Positions 1 through 13,654 are shown, counted from the first letter of the stretch. The stretch is 64,000 nt of DNA from Pachyseris speciosa (GCA_016490735.1 JAEMWC010000007.1:549501-613500); one strand, 5' to 3'. The notes: a model not told the origin generated them from the sequence alone. Numbers and translations are program-made.

Positions 1-1999
1 GGTTTTGTTACATGTACAGCTATGGATTGATTCAAGGTTAGCAATGGGTCATTACACATACGTATCAAATGATTTTAGCTTTAAGAAAATACTGCATGTG
101 TGTGAGATTTCTAGATATTGTAATTCAGTTGACTGTTGCATTTAAAAAAGTGTGTGCAACAGCTTATTTCAAACCTGGAATAAATGAGTGTTTGAAAGCT
201 GACAGATTAGTTTAGTTTCATTATTTGCCAATAGAACTATAAGGGAAGAAATCTGAAAGCATGGAAAGGAACCTCTGACTTCTGAAATGGCCCAAAATGG
301 AGCCGAATTGGCTCTTTTTGGTAGAGTCGTTTGTAAGAGGGCTAAAATTTAAAGGGGCTATTTTGGCCACCGAAAATTTCAAAATCGCACTATTATTTTC
401 TGTATTGACCCTTCTAATTTATCCCCAGCACAAAGGTAGATCAAGCCCCAAAAATTGGTACCGAAACAGCTTCATTTTAGTGAGACTGAATTGGCCCTAA
501 AACAGTACCATTCTGGACTCAACCGTTTTAGTCCCATTTTTGGGGTCAAATTGGCTCTTTTCTTTATACATTGTAGATGATCATAATTATTTTATCCTTA
601 GGAATGTCGAACACGTTTCCAAGAAAAGAATAAATGATTAGGTTTTATTAAGGTCATCTGTGATAAATTAGCTAGGTGAAATGAGTTTAAAGCAAATGAT
701 TGATTGTGTGAATGGTGCTAAGTTCATATGTAAAATCAGGTCAAACAGTTTTCATAAATAGAATGGTTGATTGTGTAAATCATTCCGAGATAAGCAATAC
801 TCTAGCCGCGAATGCGTGTTGATAGCTAAGTTGAACAAGTTGACTGACTGCTTAAGACTGCAAGAAAGAAGAGATCTTTGGATGAAATTGAAAGACATTT
901 AGTTAATATTTCCTCTTATATGTGTAAATTATTACAATAAACCATATTTTATGAGATTTAAGGCGATTTTCAAGCCAAAAAGAACTTTAACTAGCATTTG
1001 CGGTTTAGTCACCCTTAACCAAAATGGTGGCCATTTTGAAATTTCGCCTTATCTGTACAAAGTTATTAAATTTCTGACCTGGATACATTTAGAGTTCCTT
1101 CCAAAGATCAAAACCATTCAATACCATGGAATTAGTATTATGTGAATCATGAAAAAACAAAAGCAAAAAAAAAAAAAATAAAAAAAAAACATTAAATGCC
1201 AATATCATCAAATGTAAATTCTTCTTCCGGTACAAAATGGCGGCCACTTTTAAAAAACCGTAAAAACTCAGCAAAAAACAATTTTTTTGTTGACTCCATA
1301 TTCAAAATCATTTACCTGATAAAGTTGCCACTTCTTTCCAAATTTCATGCTTTTAGCCCAAAGTGCACAATTCCATCACATAACCGCCTGACTATAAACG
1401 AAAGGATTCGTTGAAAACAAAAAAATAAAAAAAAAGCTAAGACAGGATCGACATGTGCTTAAGTAAACGAAAGAGTCTAACTACTTACTTTACGTCAAAG
1501 GAGTGCGAAATTGTATTCGTTAATTTAGAACCAAAATAATGTTCATTTAGAGAGTTTCGATGCCAATAAAACCTGCTGAAACGGGAAATAAGCCCTCGTA
1601 GATCCCTATACAGCTGTAAATAACTGAGAGTGTGCAGGAAAAAAAAAAAGGTTTTTGAATTTCCGCCTCAGTACGTTCGTGTATGTCCAGTGCATAAAAG
1701 TTAAAAAAAAAATACAAAATTATTTTTTTAAAGGAGCAAGTGGAAAAGTTTAAGATTTTGTAAATGGCAAACCGAGGAGGGTAAGTACTTTGTGGTTTGC
1801 ACTCGAGGACGTCATTAAGTTGCATTAGCAAGATATAAGAACGTGATGCAGCAATCTTGATGCATGGCACTATCCCTTATTCATATTCAACACGTTGTGA
1901 CCATGTCAGAGTTGTTCATGCGCGCTGAACATTCGTTTTGCGTACTTAGCACATATCCTACGATAAACGTAATTTCGTATGTCGCTGAGGGAAGATTGT
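1..1999. other. gene-free AT-rich flank
   Basis: I see no supported gene here. Open frames are short and lack domain signatures. The blocks around 980-1100 and 1215-1370 look like diverged relatives: both carry a motif like AAAATGGYGGCCAYTTT followed by AT-rich sequence. This suggests an old dispersed or duplicated repeat. Several poly-A/T tracts occur, for example near 1166-1190 and 1639-1650. Confidence 0.5.
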
Positions 2000-2249
2000 G
2001 GCCACATGGTAACGGGTACTAGAGTCTGAGCATTAGCTTTACGAGGTATCCATGTCACTCCAACCAGATCCCACAAGCTTTATGTTTTCACTGCTTGTTT
2101 TATTGATATGTGAGTACTTGAGCCTGAGCATTAGCTATGCTGTGGTGATAAGACCAAACAAGGCCGAAACAGCTGTCCATGGCTGCTAATGCTTGGGCTC
2201 AATATTTGCTTTGGTAGATTTAAGGGGTGATGCCCGCTACCATGTGGCC
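2000..2249. mobile_element. MITE with GGCCACATGGTA inverted ends
   Basis: The left end reads GGCCACATGGTAACGGG (2000-2016). The right end (2233-2249) is its reverse complement with one mismatch. The roughly 250-bp interior is non-coding. A shrunken relative with the same ends lies at 8878-8944, so this is a dispersed non-autonomous family. I could not define a target duplication for this copy. Confidence 0.55.
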
Positions 2250-2986
2250 TTAGTGGTCTTAGAATGGCTTCAGCCTACCAGATCACATTAATTTGTGAGC
2301 TATCCATGCTCAATAAGACTTGAAATATGGAAATATGGAATGCAATCAGTATGTGAGTGTTAAAGGATTGTGGCTAGATCCCAGACTTCCATTGTCAGCT
2401 GGATTCCTATCAAGTTTCATCAGATTAAAAGATGATATTTATGCTGCTGCTTTTCATTATCATAACCAGCTTGCATGCATCACATCCAGGCGTAGTCGAT
2501 CGATAGAAATCGATAACGGAAATTAATCGATACACTCGATATGAATCGATCTCAATCGCCGATTGCTATCGTTTGATATCGGTAATCAATACAAATCGAA
2601 CTCACAGAAAAAAATTATCGATTGTTATCGATTGACAAAAATCAATAACAATCGATAATTATCGATAACAATCGATAATCCAAAAGAGTATTTGCTTTAA
2701 ACATAACTGAAGACTGGCGTTGTTATCTAGTAAGCAAATATACGAGAAAGCCATTAAAGGTTAAGCATTTTATTATCGATTTCATCATCTAGTCAAGGTG
2801 GATTGTTCATCCCACTTGGTTTTCTGGCGTTTTAAAATATTTTTACATGTATACTCATTTCAGCGTTATCTACTGTTTCTTGCATGTCTTTTGTGGCAAT
2901 CTCGCGTTGTGAATCGGCCAATTCAATGCCATATATGCATGCAGGTCGCTGAACTACGCTGAAGTTGAAGATAGATAATATATATA

Positions 2987-5900
2987 TATTTAGCCAAGCC
3001 TAAAAGCGGAGCTCCAAAAGCATTCCTTTTCTACTGGCATTTACATATAATCTGCTTGTCATATCACCCATCTGACCTCACTCAAGCTACAGACCTAATA
3101 CTGTAAAAAATAGTATGGAAAGGTGATCTGAGCCAGTGGCACAGTGGATTTGTACCCCCCGCAGATTTGCACCCTCCAGTCCAGATCTGCTTGTGGATCA
3201 GATTTGGACCTCCAAGTCCAGAACTGCTAGCAGATATGAACCCCCTTTTACGGATTTGGACCCCCACCCCTCCTAAAAACAAGCGTTCTATTGAGTAAGG
3301 TAATAAAAACACCTTTGCAAATTGAGTTTGGAGATGTTAAAAAGCAAAACAAAAATATTGAGGTAGGTTTCTTTTTTAATTTTAAATAATCTTTAATACT
3401 TTGTGTAAAAAAGAACCTGCTACGCTAGTTTGCATCTATAAATTTTTAAAACAAAACATTTCTTAACATCTTACAGCAATACCTAGGACAGGTCTGTTTC
3501 CCTGTTCAACTGTAGGCTACTTAGTTATGGTTTAGAGCCACTAGAAACTGGTGGAGAAGCCTGGTGTATGCTATTTTGAATCAGTATCCGACATCAGATA
3601 TATAGTGATTCAGATCATCACTTCATAATGAATGCAATTTCAGTTATCCAAAGCCTCCCATGAGACAGTTGGAAATCAGAAATTGTGTATCCTCTGGATA
3701 TATGTATGCCTCAAAAAAATTATGAAAGAAAGATACATTGAAATCAATAAAAATATTTAGATGATATGCATTAAGACCAAGATGTTTGTTTTGATCAGTT
3801 ACTTCTTGACCTTACTATCGCAAAAAACTTCTTGCTGACATTAAGCTAATCAATCAATGCACTTATAGTGTTTTCAAAAAGAAATCCAGCTGCTCTTCTG
3901 GCCAGCCAAGTGCAAGACTAAGCAACTTGATAATAAAATATTGGGCATTTGGTTGATATCACTATCAAGGTAATTAACAAATTAGTATGAGGATTAAAGG
4001 TAATGATTCACCAAAGCAAAAGTGCTGGAAATCCGTGTTAGCCATCTTAACTTGATTTTCTATTTTGCAAGAAAGGTAAGGACTAGTCCCACATTTTTTC
4101 CATGTGCATTTGAAATTACACAACATACTTCAACAAACATCAAAAATTCCATTAAACATTAGTGCCAAATGCCATCCAAACATACCATAAGATTGGTGTG
4201 ACCAGCTATGAATAAAATTAATTGCACGACTGCATGCAGGAGAACGAAGTGCAGAGGATGTGTACATTGATGAGAAAGAGCTTACTTTAAGTTTAAGTTT
4301 AATAATATTTTGTCATGTGAATACATCTAAGTTGATACAAAAAAAAGTGCATGACTGGAGAATAATTGGGAGAAAGTAAATTCCCATACAAAGAATATTA
4401 TCTAATACAGTAATAGCCCACGTATAAGAACCAGGGTTTTAAGAACCTGTTAGGCTAAAATTTTCATTTTAAGCTCCCTCCACATAAGAACCTATTAAGG
4501 CTTTTATTTTAAGTTGGGTTCTTATCAGTGGGGTTGCTGTAAAAGTGTAAAGGAAGAAACTGCTGAAGGAATTTCTTTGTTATGTTTTGTTAAGGACATA
4601 TACTGTACCCGCAGTAAACTGCCTATAGGCATTTCTCTATGGTACAAATAAATGATTTATACTGTATTATGAGATGATATTTATCATATATATATAGTAT
4701 ATTCAGATAAAATTCATATGAAAATATAAGAACCTATTTTAAGAACCTTGGTAGCCTTAATTTGCTTTAAGTACCATTTATATCAGAACCTATTTAGGCT
4801 AAATTGGAAAATTCAGGTTCTTATATGTGGGCTATTACTGTATTACACATTCTAAAAACTAAGAGGTGAAATTTAAACGTGGCCCAAAGCTAACCTAATC
4901 AAATTAAATCAAATAATTGTCTCTTATAAGTCACCCCTGCTTTGAGATTGACACTAAAAATAAAGAAGTAAAATTGAAATACAATCCAAAGCTAACCTAA
5001 TTAAATTACATACTTGTCACTCACAAGCTACATCTGATTTAAAATTGACACAAATAATGTAATAGATAGGACTTAAAACTGCTTAAAGAAGGTGCATGCA
5101 TGATGTTCGATGGAACACCATTCCAGTCTGGTATGTAGCGATTATAAAAAGAAAAGATGAAGGCCATATATATATTTAGCCAGGCCAAGCCTAGAATCGG
5201 AGCTGCACACTCTCACCGAGCAACTTCGCATGGCTTTATTTGGGCCAGTTTAATTTGTGTCCAAAACAATTGAGCAGCAGCAGGGAAAACGAAGAGTTTT
5301 CGATAGCAAACGTTTGCAAAAAAAATACAGACATTCGTTAGTCCTAACTACTTTCAGATGAAAGCGTAACGGAATTCAAAGCGGATAAAAAAAAAAAAAA
5401 CACTGCAAGCGACCAAAGTACGAAGCGAGTGTTTTGCTGGAAGAAGGAGAAGGTGGAGAAATTAAACAAGACTAGCTTGTAATAAAAATAGCTTGTACTG
5501 ATTAATCTACAAAAATCGGTATTTATTTTGACATAAATGCCCGTAGAAAAGACAATAAAGGGTAAAAACTGATCGTTAAGAGAAGTCAACAGGAATTGAC
5601 CGCGGTTCAGAAACAACAGAAAAACAAACATAAGTATTACAAGAAAACAAAGAAAAATACGTATACGAATAATAGTTCTTCGAAGATTCTTAGAGAAGGT
5701 GGAGAAATTAGACAAGTAACAAAAATTGCTTAGCAATTTTGACATAAATGTCTGTAGAAAAGCCAAAAAAGAGGTCCACACCTGATCGTTTAGAGCAGTC
5801 AAAAGGAATCACTGAGGCAGCAATCACTCGGAACGCGACAAAGTTGAATAATAGCGCCATTTCCCACAAAATCTTTCCTTGGCTGACACAAAACGCTAAA

Positions 5901-7446
5901 GAGCTTTGATAGTTTTACTGGTACTTCCCATGTCTTCCGAAGAACCTTCTTCAATTAATGATTCTCAGTGGCAAAGCGTCATCCAGTTAACGAATTAATT
6001 CGAAGAAAGTGCTTGCCAAACCACACCAGCATTTCTCTCGCAGACCCGTCCACTATAAAATTTCTCAAAGCTAGCCCAGCCAGTCAACCCATTTCCGTGT
6101 TTTTAACATCCAAACGCTGATTCTTACCGGTTCAAACGAAACTTAATATTGTTGTTTACAGGCCGCTTTCGACGAAGATCTCTAAAACGTTTTTCAAATG
6201 ACGAGTGAAGCGCGCTGGTCTTTGACATTTTTGACAGCATTTTGACAATTTTATGTCAGATTTTGAGACGTGCACATGCATTTGATCGGCTTTTTTTTCT
6301 GTTTTGTAACTTTTTTTTACTCGAGCTTGAGTTTCGGCCTTTAATCCTTAATTTTACGAGGACTCATTGTGATAACGTGTTATTAAGATAAGGGCAAAAG
6401 TTTCTTCTGTTGAGGTACCAAGATCGAAAACAGTCAGCCAAGCCGAATAAAAACACTCGTTCGCTTGCAAAGAAAACAATGTAACAAAAAAAAAAAAAAA
6501 AAAACAAACAAACAATTCAACTACTTCTTTGCGTCCAAAACGAGTACAGATGATTGTTATTTATATCCATTCCAGAGAAATGTTCATTCCTGAACAAAAG
6601 TAACAACGATTAAACCAAATGTTAAGCTTCTATTTATTTAATTTACCTTACTGTCCTTGTTTCTACCACTTGAAAATTCGTAAGCGTAAGCTTCAGTAAA
6701 GTAAAAACAAGCATCCGCAAAAATAGCAAACAGTTTGTCTAAAGAGATAGCTTTTTCCACAGAGTTTGAGGTACTCGTTCCTCCCATTAACACAGGTAAA
6801 CTGTTAAGTGACCTTTCTTAGTGAGATGCAAGATGCCGCGGTAAAGTGAAAGCCCTTGAATCGTTGAATTATACTGTTTTCAACCGCACAATCGATCCTG
6901 GTTCGAAGCTTTTCTTGAGAAAAATCGCTCTTCCTTTCATCACTTGAAAATTCACCTTCCGGAGTATCTTTTGACAAGTTCCTGATTTTTATGCTTTTTA
7001 CTCGAATTTAAAGACAAACTTCGATCGAAGAAGATAAAGTAGTTTTCCTCAAAATGAAGAAACCAAGTGAATGTGAAATTACGAGCCGCCCACACCTGGC
7101 TTGAGCCTGCGATCACATCGAAAGCAAGTACCTGGTCAGCGGTCAACTTCAAAAAATAGCTGACCTCAATGAGGTCTTAACTTGAGCCCGCGATATGGTC
7201 ACGTGACACTGGTCAGCGGATACCTTGTTTTGACAGGTGTCAATTGGCTATAAGATGGATGTCCAGTATCAAAGACGTACGCTGTAAAGTAGCTGGGCCA
7301 GTTGGAGTATGGCCGCCATGTTGGATTATTATGATTATTATTAGGATATTATTAGCCCTCGAGCGATACCGCTAGCCATTTTTACCAGGAGAAAAGCAGT
7401 TGACGGGTTTCTATAGGTATGGTGCTCCGCTGGAGCTCCGCTAAAA
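2987..7446. mobile_element. dispersed repeat, copy A
   Basis: It begins with TTTAGCCAAGCCTAAAAGCG and ends near 7446 with GGAGCTCCGCTAAAA, so the ends are partly inverted. The same beginning and end recur around 9595 and 26344 (copy B). Internal blocks also match copy B in the same order: about 3000-3340 with 9600-9970, 3380-4250 with 24000-24800, and 5815-6330 with 25105-25620. No intact gene is seen. A third start-like fragment sits inside near 5170. The copy is interrupted by a MITE at 4408-4840 and is nested in the element at 2486-7796. Confidence 0.6.
4408..4840. mobile_element. 433-bp mariner-type MITE with TA duplication
   Basis: The 25-bp terminal inverted repeats start CAGTAATAGCCCAC and differ at one position between ends. 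TA lies on both sides (4406-4407 and 4841-4842). The CAGT start and TA duplication are typical of Tc1/mariner relatives. The interior repeats the word AAGAACCT several times and encodes nothing. The matching place in copy B (about 24821-24850) lacks the element and aligns without gaps across the site. This is an empty-site control inside the same window. Confidence 0.85.
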
Positions 7447-7803
7447 AGACCAATCGTTGCTGTTGTTTTTGTTCCTATAGTATTTTGTTGATAATTGCAA
7501 ACCTATTGCATGCTATGATGATTGAATGACTCAATAAAACTATGCAGACAACATTGCGTCGATGACTAACTCGCAAAACGGCAAAAATCATTTCCGATAA
7601 CAATCGATAATAATCGATAACATTCAATAAATCAATCGTTATCAATTTATATCGGAAATTGATATCAATCGAGCTCACAAGTTTATTTCCTTATCGATTT
7701 CTATCGATTGGTATCGAAAATCGATATCAGTCTTCGATTGTTATCGATTGCTTTCGATTGATATCGATTATCACTTTATCGATTGACTACGCCTGGATCA
7801 CAT

Positions 7804-8877
7804 TTGTAAAGTAATTTTTAAAAATTTCCACTACAATCGAACTTTTTTGTAAATCATTAGCCAGCTTAAAGAAGAAAATTGATATTCTGTTATTAAGTTT
7901 GTGTATTTCTTTTTCTCGCTTAGAAATATAAGTAAATTTAATATGTCATGAAAACGTTTTCGCGGATTCATTGTTACTTATTGTAGTTAATGTCACTTAC
8001 TTTGTGGACTAAAATACTAGCAATCACAGTGAGTTTCTTAAGATCCTGTGAACCCATGTCTCTCGCATTTCTGCCATGCTTAGCATTCTAGCCTTTGCGT
8101 TGGATAACTAGTAAGTGCATGTTCAGGTTGTTCCTGACAGTCCATTAAGTGCTAAGAGAAACTTCATCGAATCTTAGTGGTGAACTGAATAGCTTTACCA
8201 TAGAAGCTATTGGAAATTCCAGAAGAATGGGACTTACAAAACACTTTTTTTTGGCGTCGTCCCTTTGCGGATTAATTGTGAAACTACACTAAAAGTAGGA
8301 TGAGATATTAAATTTGGTATCCACTTTGCAGTGCCGAGAGTGGGCGAGTTTGTGGTGCGAGAAAATGCGAGTTAAGGCGAGATAAGGAGATTTGAACATA
8401 ATCTCAAGCTGCGAGTTAGGGCTTGTTAAGTTCCCAGATGAAGCCTGACTTAATTCTTTCTCGCCACTGGGACAAAAGGCACAGATAAACCACAATTAAA
8501 ATAAAATCTATGAAGAACTTCTGAACTAAGAGTAAAACAGCTAAAACAATCACAAACACGAGAAAGAGAAAGAAAGCTCGGCTTAACACGCGCTTTGAAA
8601 GTTGATCGCCACTGCAAAGTCACAAAATACAAAGACTAATTTCACTCCATCATGGCCTCTATTCAATTTTATTACCGTACATCGTTCTAAATAAGATATG
8701 GGCATTGTATAATGCTCCCAAAATCTCTATTATTACATAACATATTAAAGGACACACTTAGCAAAAAGACGAGATCATACATTCCTGGAACAATGTGTTT
8801 AAAATCAGACAGTTACAAACTTCAGTGAAAACCTTAAGCTTGTGGGATGTGGCTGGAGTGAAGCCATTCTAACGGCA
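7804..8877. other. no recognisable feature
   Basis: About 1.07 kb of AT-rich sequence. The reading frames are short and I see no domain, repeat boundary or RNA gene that I can support. Confidence 0.4.
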
Positions 8878-8944
8878 CTAAGGCCACATGGTAACCCCCC
8901 CCCCCTTCACACACAATCTTTGCCCCCCTACCATGTAGCCTTAA
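8878..8944. mobile_element. remnant of the GGCCACATGG MITE family
   Basis: TAAGGCCACATGG at the left and its near-perfect complement at the right (8929-8943) enclose only about 35 bp, including a C-run. The ends match the MITE at 2000-2249. TA at each edge could be the target duplication. Confidence 0.5.
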
Positions 8945-9234
8945 TAGTGCCCAAAATATTATTATGAGTGTTACACCTATAAGTGGGTGAGCTCAAGGAG
9001 ATCATTCGACTTCCTGCAGTACCTTGAAATCGATCCCATGCAGGACTAATTTCATTCTCACAATAATAGTAACGTGAGGTGTAGGTTATCTTTCGGTCGA
9101 CACTGGTCAGACTGTTATAGTTTTGCCATTCTCAAGGAGAAAACAAAGTAACTAGGTGGCACCAGCATATACAGACCATAAGGATAAAGATGGATATCAA
9201 CTATTGCGAATATTTCACCTACTTTAAGTGTAAA

Positions 9235-9480
9235 TTTGGATAAATTTGGATAAAATGGATTTCCGTTCGTTAATAATAATTATATTAATAATAAAGATAG
9301 TAATAATAATAAAAGAAAAGAAAGAAAGAAAGTATTGTGTCTCTACGTTGCGGAGAGTTGCTTAGACATGACTCAATAATAACAATCAGGTAAAACTATA
9401 GAGAAAATCCGACGTTTCGGTGTCATCATGATACCATTGCCAAGGTAAATGAAAAACAAACTGATATGTAATACAAATGG
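9235..9480. repeat. AT microsatellite and Penelope-type terminal motif
   Basis: 9235-9335 is low-complexity TAA/AAAG-rich sequence. At 9408-9430 the text CCGACGTTTCGGTGTCATCA, followed by an AAGGTAAA-like stretch, resembles the terminal repeat of Penelope-like retroelements. Read on the minus strand, a TGATGA...GAAAC arrangement recalls a hammerhead ribozyme core, but it is incomplete. No coding sequence is attached here. Confidence 0.35.
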
Positions 9481-10472
9481 TTCACTAAATTAACATAATA
9501 AAGATCGTAACCAGTGACAAAGTTAACCCGACTGCACGTTGAGACTAGGTTTCAATTGTCTTATGTACAACATCTCGTGCACTAATATATATATTTAGCC
9601 AAGCCTAAAAGCAGAGCGCCAAAAGCATTCTTTTTTTTTTTTTTGTACTGGCATTTACATATAGTCTGCTTGCCATATTACCCATGTGACCCGACTCAAG
9701 CTACGGACGCAATGCTGTAGAAAATAGTATGGAAAGGTGATCTGAGACAGTGTCACAGCGGAGTTGGATCCCCGCAACTTTGTTCCGTCCGGTCCAGATC
9801 TGTTTGTGGATCAGATTTGGAGCACACAGTCCCTTCCTACTAGCAGATATGCACCCCCTGTTACGGATTTGCCCTTTCAACCCTCCCCCCCCCCCCTCCC
9901 CTCTTCTCTAAAAACAAGTGATCTATTGAGCAAGGTAATAAAATTGCTTCGCAAATTCTGTTTAAGGCATCCTAAAATAATTTGACATTTTCTAAAATAA
10001 CGAATTCCGACATCTAAAGGCCATCAAGCCTTTCTGAACTAAAATTATCCGACAGATTAGCACGAATGAGGCATTGACCACACGAAGTAGCAAACATAGG
10101 GTTTACAAACTATGCAGTTTGTCGGGGTCTCAGCGGAAACTAAAAATTTCGGGCAAGTAGCGTACCATGATTTTTTACGGATAGCGTTTAAGATCATTTG
10201 TCAGATTCGAAAAATGCCATAAACTTTGCGAAGATCTGAATGGCATTCAAAGAACGTGGTATAAAAGCGCTTAAAAGCGTGGAATCTTTGTCCGTTGCGC
10301 TACAAAAAAGCCTGTTTCTCGTCCTTTTGCGACCTTAAGAACAAATCGTTTGTAATGGGATGAGTAATTCTACAATTTCGAGTTGAATCTTCGGAGTTAA
10401 AATTATGAGTTCTTCATCAATTTAATGATTAAAATGTCTCAATTCACGCTATAACAAATGCTGATCATTTTT

Positions 10473-10945
10473 GAGTCCGATTTTCGGAGTCAAGATTTTA
10501 TTCAACCCATGAGAAATGCTGGTCACTTATGAGTCCGATTTTCGGAGTCAAGATTTTATTCAACCTATTAGAAATGCTAGTCACTTTTGAGTCCGATTTT
10601 CGGAGTCAAGATTTTAGCCCATCTGTGATTAACAATGATTAATTCAATCTATTAGAAAGGCTGGTCACTACTTTTGAGTCCCATTTTCGGAGTCAAGACT
10701 TGATTCAACTTATTAGAAATGCTGGCCACCTTTGAGTCCTATTTTCTGAGTCACGATTTTAGCCCTTCTATTATTAAAAAAAGTGATCAATTCAACCTAT
10801 TGGAAATGTTGTCACTTTTAAATCCGATTTTCGGACACAAGATTTTACCTCATCTGTGATTAATCTCAAACTTAATTAGTGTCACCTTTGAGTCGCAATT
10901 TTTTGAGTCCAGATTTTAGTCTATCTATCATTAAAAATAAGGGTT
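10473..10945. repeat. subterminal tandem repeat array (29-bp-based spacing)
   Basis: The word GAGTCCGATTTTCGGAGTCA, itself partly palindromic, recurs with variants starting near 10473, 10531, 10589, 10676, 10734, 10821 and 10890. Most spacings are 58 or 87 bp, i.e. two or three times 29. The linkers carry words such as ATTCAACCTATTAGAAATGC. The opposite-strand version appears at 15140-15345 and once more at about 23705-23728. Confidence 0.7.
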
Positions 10946-13654
10946 TCCACTTTAACACCAAATGACCATGGGAATTTCAACGTCGTTTCTTTCAACGCCA
11001 TATGATCATGGAAATTTCCAAAGTAACATTTTTAGACAAAGGGCAAAATTTCTGAGGACGTGAGCTATGAAAAAAAAAAATATAATTTCGCTAACAATCT
11101 CTTTTTAGTGCAGTTACAGTAGGAACAACTAGTCTGTAGAATGTCCGTCCTCGAACCCATTAGAAACGCACGCTGTGCACGAACTCCAGTAATAGCTCTA
11201 TTAACCACCCCGGGAGGGCTTATCTAGATAGGGGGGCTTAATAGATAGGGGAGCCGTTTCCGTCTTTAACTAGTTTTTCTTGCAGTGAAACTTAAGTGCT
11301 TAATACAGACCAGCAAACAGTATTATCCGGCTGAGTGTATATTTGTTTAAAAACAAACCAACTGAGCCGCATGAAGTGGATTTCGGAAGAGGGTATGGGA
11401 GGAGGGGGAAGACTAAAAACAAACTCTCATGTCCCAGAAGTGGGAGGCTTATTAGAGTGGGAGGGAGGAGGGGGGGGGGGGGGGGCGGGGGCTTACTACA
11501 TTTATTTTAAAATGGTTAATTTTTTACGTTCAATTTAGTTCACTTTGCGCTTAAGGACCTTAAGGTCGACAAAGTGGCATTAATATTTTACGATACTTTT
11601 CCTAGCAGCTCCAATCTGGCTACGGTTGCAATCACCGTCAAGAAGCCGGCAAAAGACGAGAAAGCAAAAACAAATCAAGCAAAATGTTTACACAATTTAT
11701 TCAGAGATAGTCTGCTATTTTACCTGCCAAATACATACATTACATATTTTAAAACTGACTATATATGCTCGGACCTAGTACAAGTATCAGCCCATGAAAT
11801 CAGCATTTTGTATTTATAACTGTCGCGACAGCTAGTGAGCTCGATCAGAAAATCTCACAACAGTTCCACTTACTTGACCCTTTATCAGTTACACATCGGT
11901 AGAGTACGGTCTTTGCTAAACTCTATGTACCGCGTAAAACGTCTCCAAACGTATTGTATCGTTTCTAAACATCCTGCGTTAAAACAGAGAGCCAGTTAGT
12001 CTGCTGATTACTCACGGTTGAAAAGTGGTTAATGACCTTTTTGTCACTAATGCAATCGCCTTCCGTGAAACTGTCATTACATGTATTCTTTTGGAATACT
12101 GACAGAGCTCTCTTTCAGTATTATTTGCTCAAAATTAATTTCTACCAAGCGCCCATGTAAGACTTCCTTTCTTTCTGTTTCTCATCTCTTCTATTTATAG
12201 TAAGGTTTCCTCTTTCTATCTTAACAAATTATGTATTGTAATTTGAAAGGACATATAACTAATCTACTATATCATGCCCTTCTCCACTCCTTGCTATTCC
12301 TAGTCACTGTAAGAAATCTTATTCAATATCATAATGTGGAGTAAATAAAGAAAATGAAAACTGAAAAAAATTCTTTTCAAAAAGCGTCAACCTTGAACTT
12401 ATTGATTCAAAGAGTACATTTTAATTTTAGGGCTGACGGATTTTACATTACATTCGTGAGTACCATAACCAAACCTTGCACACCTCCATGTGGTATTTTA
12501 GTCATATCCTGCATACATAATATTTGTCATGAGTGTTTTGTTGTTCACACATTTACGATAACGTGACCCGAATTAACAAATTTGTTGAAAAAATACGTCC
12601 CCTCAAGCAATCCGTGAGGTTAACCCTGTATAAAAACAATTCTCCTTACTAAAAACTTACAATTTTTTTTAAAGTTCCTAAAACTAGGTAAAAGTCAATG
12701 GGTACTAATTCAATAAATATTCAAATAAATTTTAAGTCTACTCTTAAAAACAGATAATCATTCGGCATGTACAATGTATCCTGGCAAGTCATTCCATTTC
12801 GTTGCAATGCGAATACAGAAAGAAACTACGAAATGTTATGGTTTACGAGGTGAAACCAATGCAAAACGTTAAAGCTTGAGTCTTCTTTCTTAAGAAAGGG
12901 CGCCAGAAAATGTAGCCTAGCAAATTAAGCCAAAGGAAACAAACTGTTGAGAAATGGGTCCAAACAATGTCAATTTTCGCGGGCGGTGATCTGGGAAACG
13001 CAATTGCAATTGCGTGACACTCAGTAAGTTAAAAATTGAAAATATTCTTGATTTTCAGTCATGCAAGTAAAATAATAAAATCACCTACCATTCGATAGAT
13101 AAAGTCAAGAAATTGAGATGTTTTAGAAGAGCAATAAATAAACAACCTGCCAAAGACTTAGGTCTTTACGATATCCCATACTCGAGTTGTTCGGCAAAAT
13201 GCCCTACTCAGAAATATAGAGTTTAGTATGGACACGCCGTGTTAGTGTCCTTCTGAGGGACACAAATATGGCTGCCGGAAACGTGTTAAAAACATCTGGA
13301 ATTTACTTTGGCTATCTAAAAGGCATTTTTCTATCTTTTGAGCTTGCAAACATTCAAAAAGACGCTTCTCCTGTCATGTTGGTTTTTCAAACCTCAAAGA
13401 CACAAGCTGAATCGATGTTTTCGTGTACGTGTACGTTATGTCACGCACTGTGAAAAAAACGAAAATCCAAACTGCTCTATTTTCAAAACAAAGCACGTTG
13501 CCTAGCTGAAAACATGCAAGCAGATGCATTTCTACAATGTCTTTTTAAGTGATGAAGCTAAAAAGACAAAAGTATGTTACATTTTGAATTATAGTTTTTT
13601 ATGACGTCATGTGAAAACCAAGAATATTGTATCTCTAACAAAGACACAATTTGG

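Larger units (their letters stand above)
2486..7796. mobile_element. 5.3-kb element, ATCGAT-rich ends, 7-bp TSD
   Basis: The ends are inverted: CCAGGCGTAGTC at 2486-2497 and GACTACGCCTGG at 7785-7796. Both are flanked by the identical 7-mer ATCACAT (2479-2485 and 7797-7803), as expected of a target duplication. Just inside each end is a dense cluster of ATCGAT/ATCGATAA words (about 2497-2680 and 7590-7785). I see no transposase gene. The interior is mostly another repeat (copy A, about 2987-7446). The superfamily is uncertain: the short ends and 7-bp duplication are near hAT-like values but not diagnostic. Confidence 0.65.

Noticed and set aside
5344..5802. 152-codon minus-strand open frame
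   Set aside because: It is hydrophobic and low-complexity, lies inside dispersed repeat copy A, and contains internal duplication (the FLTS...NFSTFS phrase twice). I see no domain and no counterpart frame in copy B.
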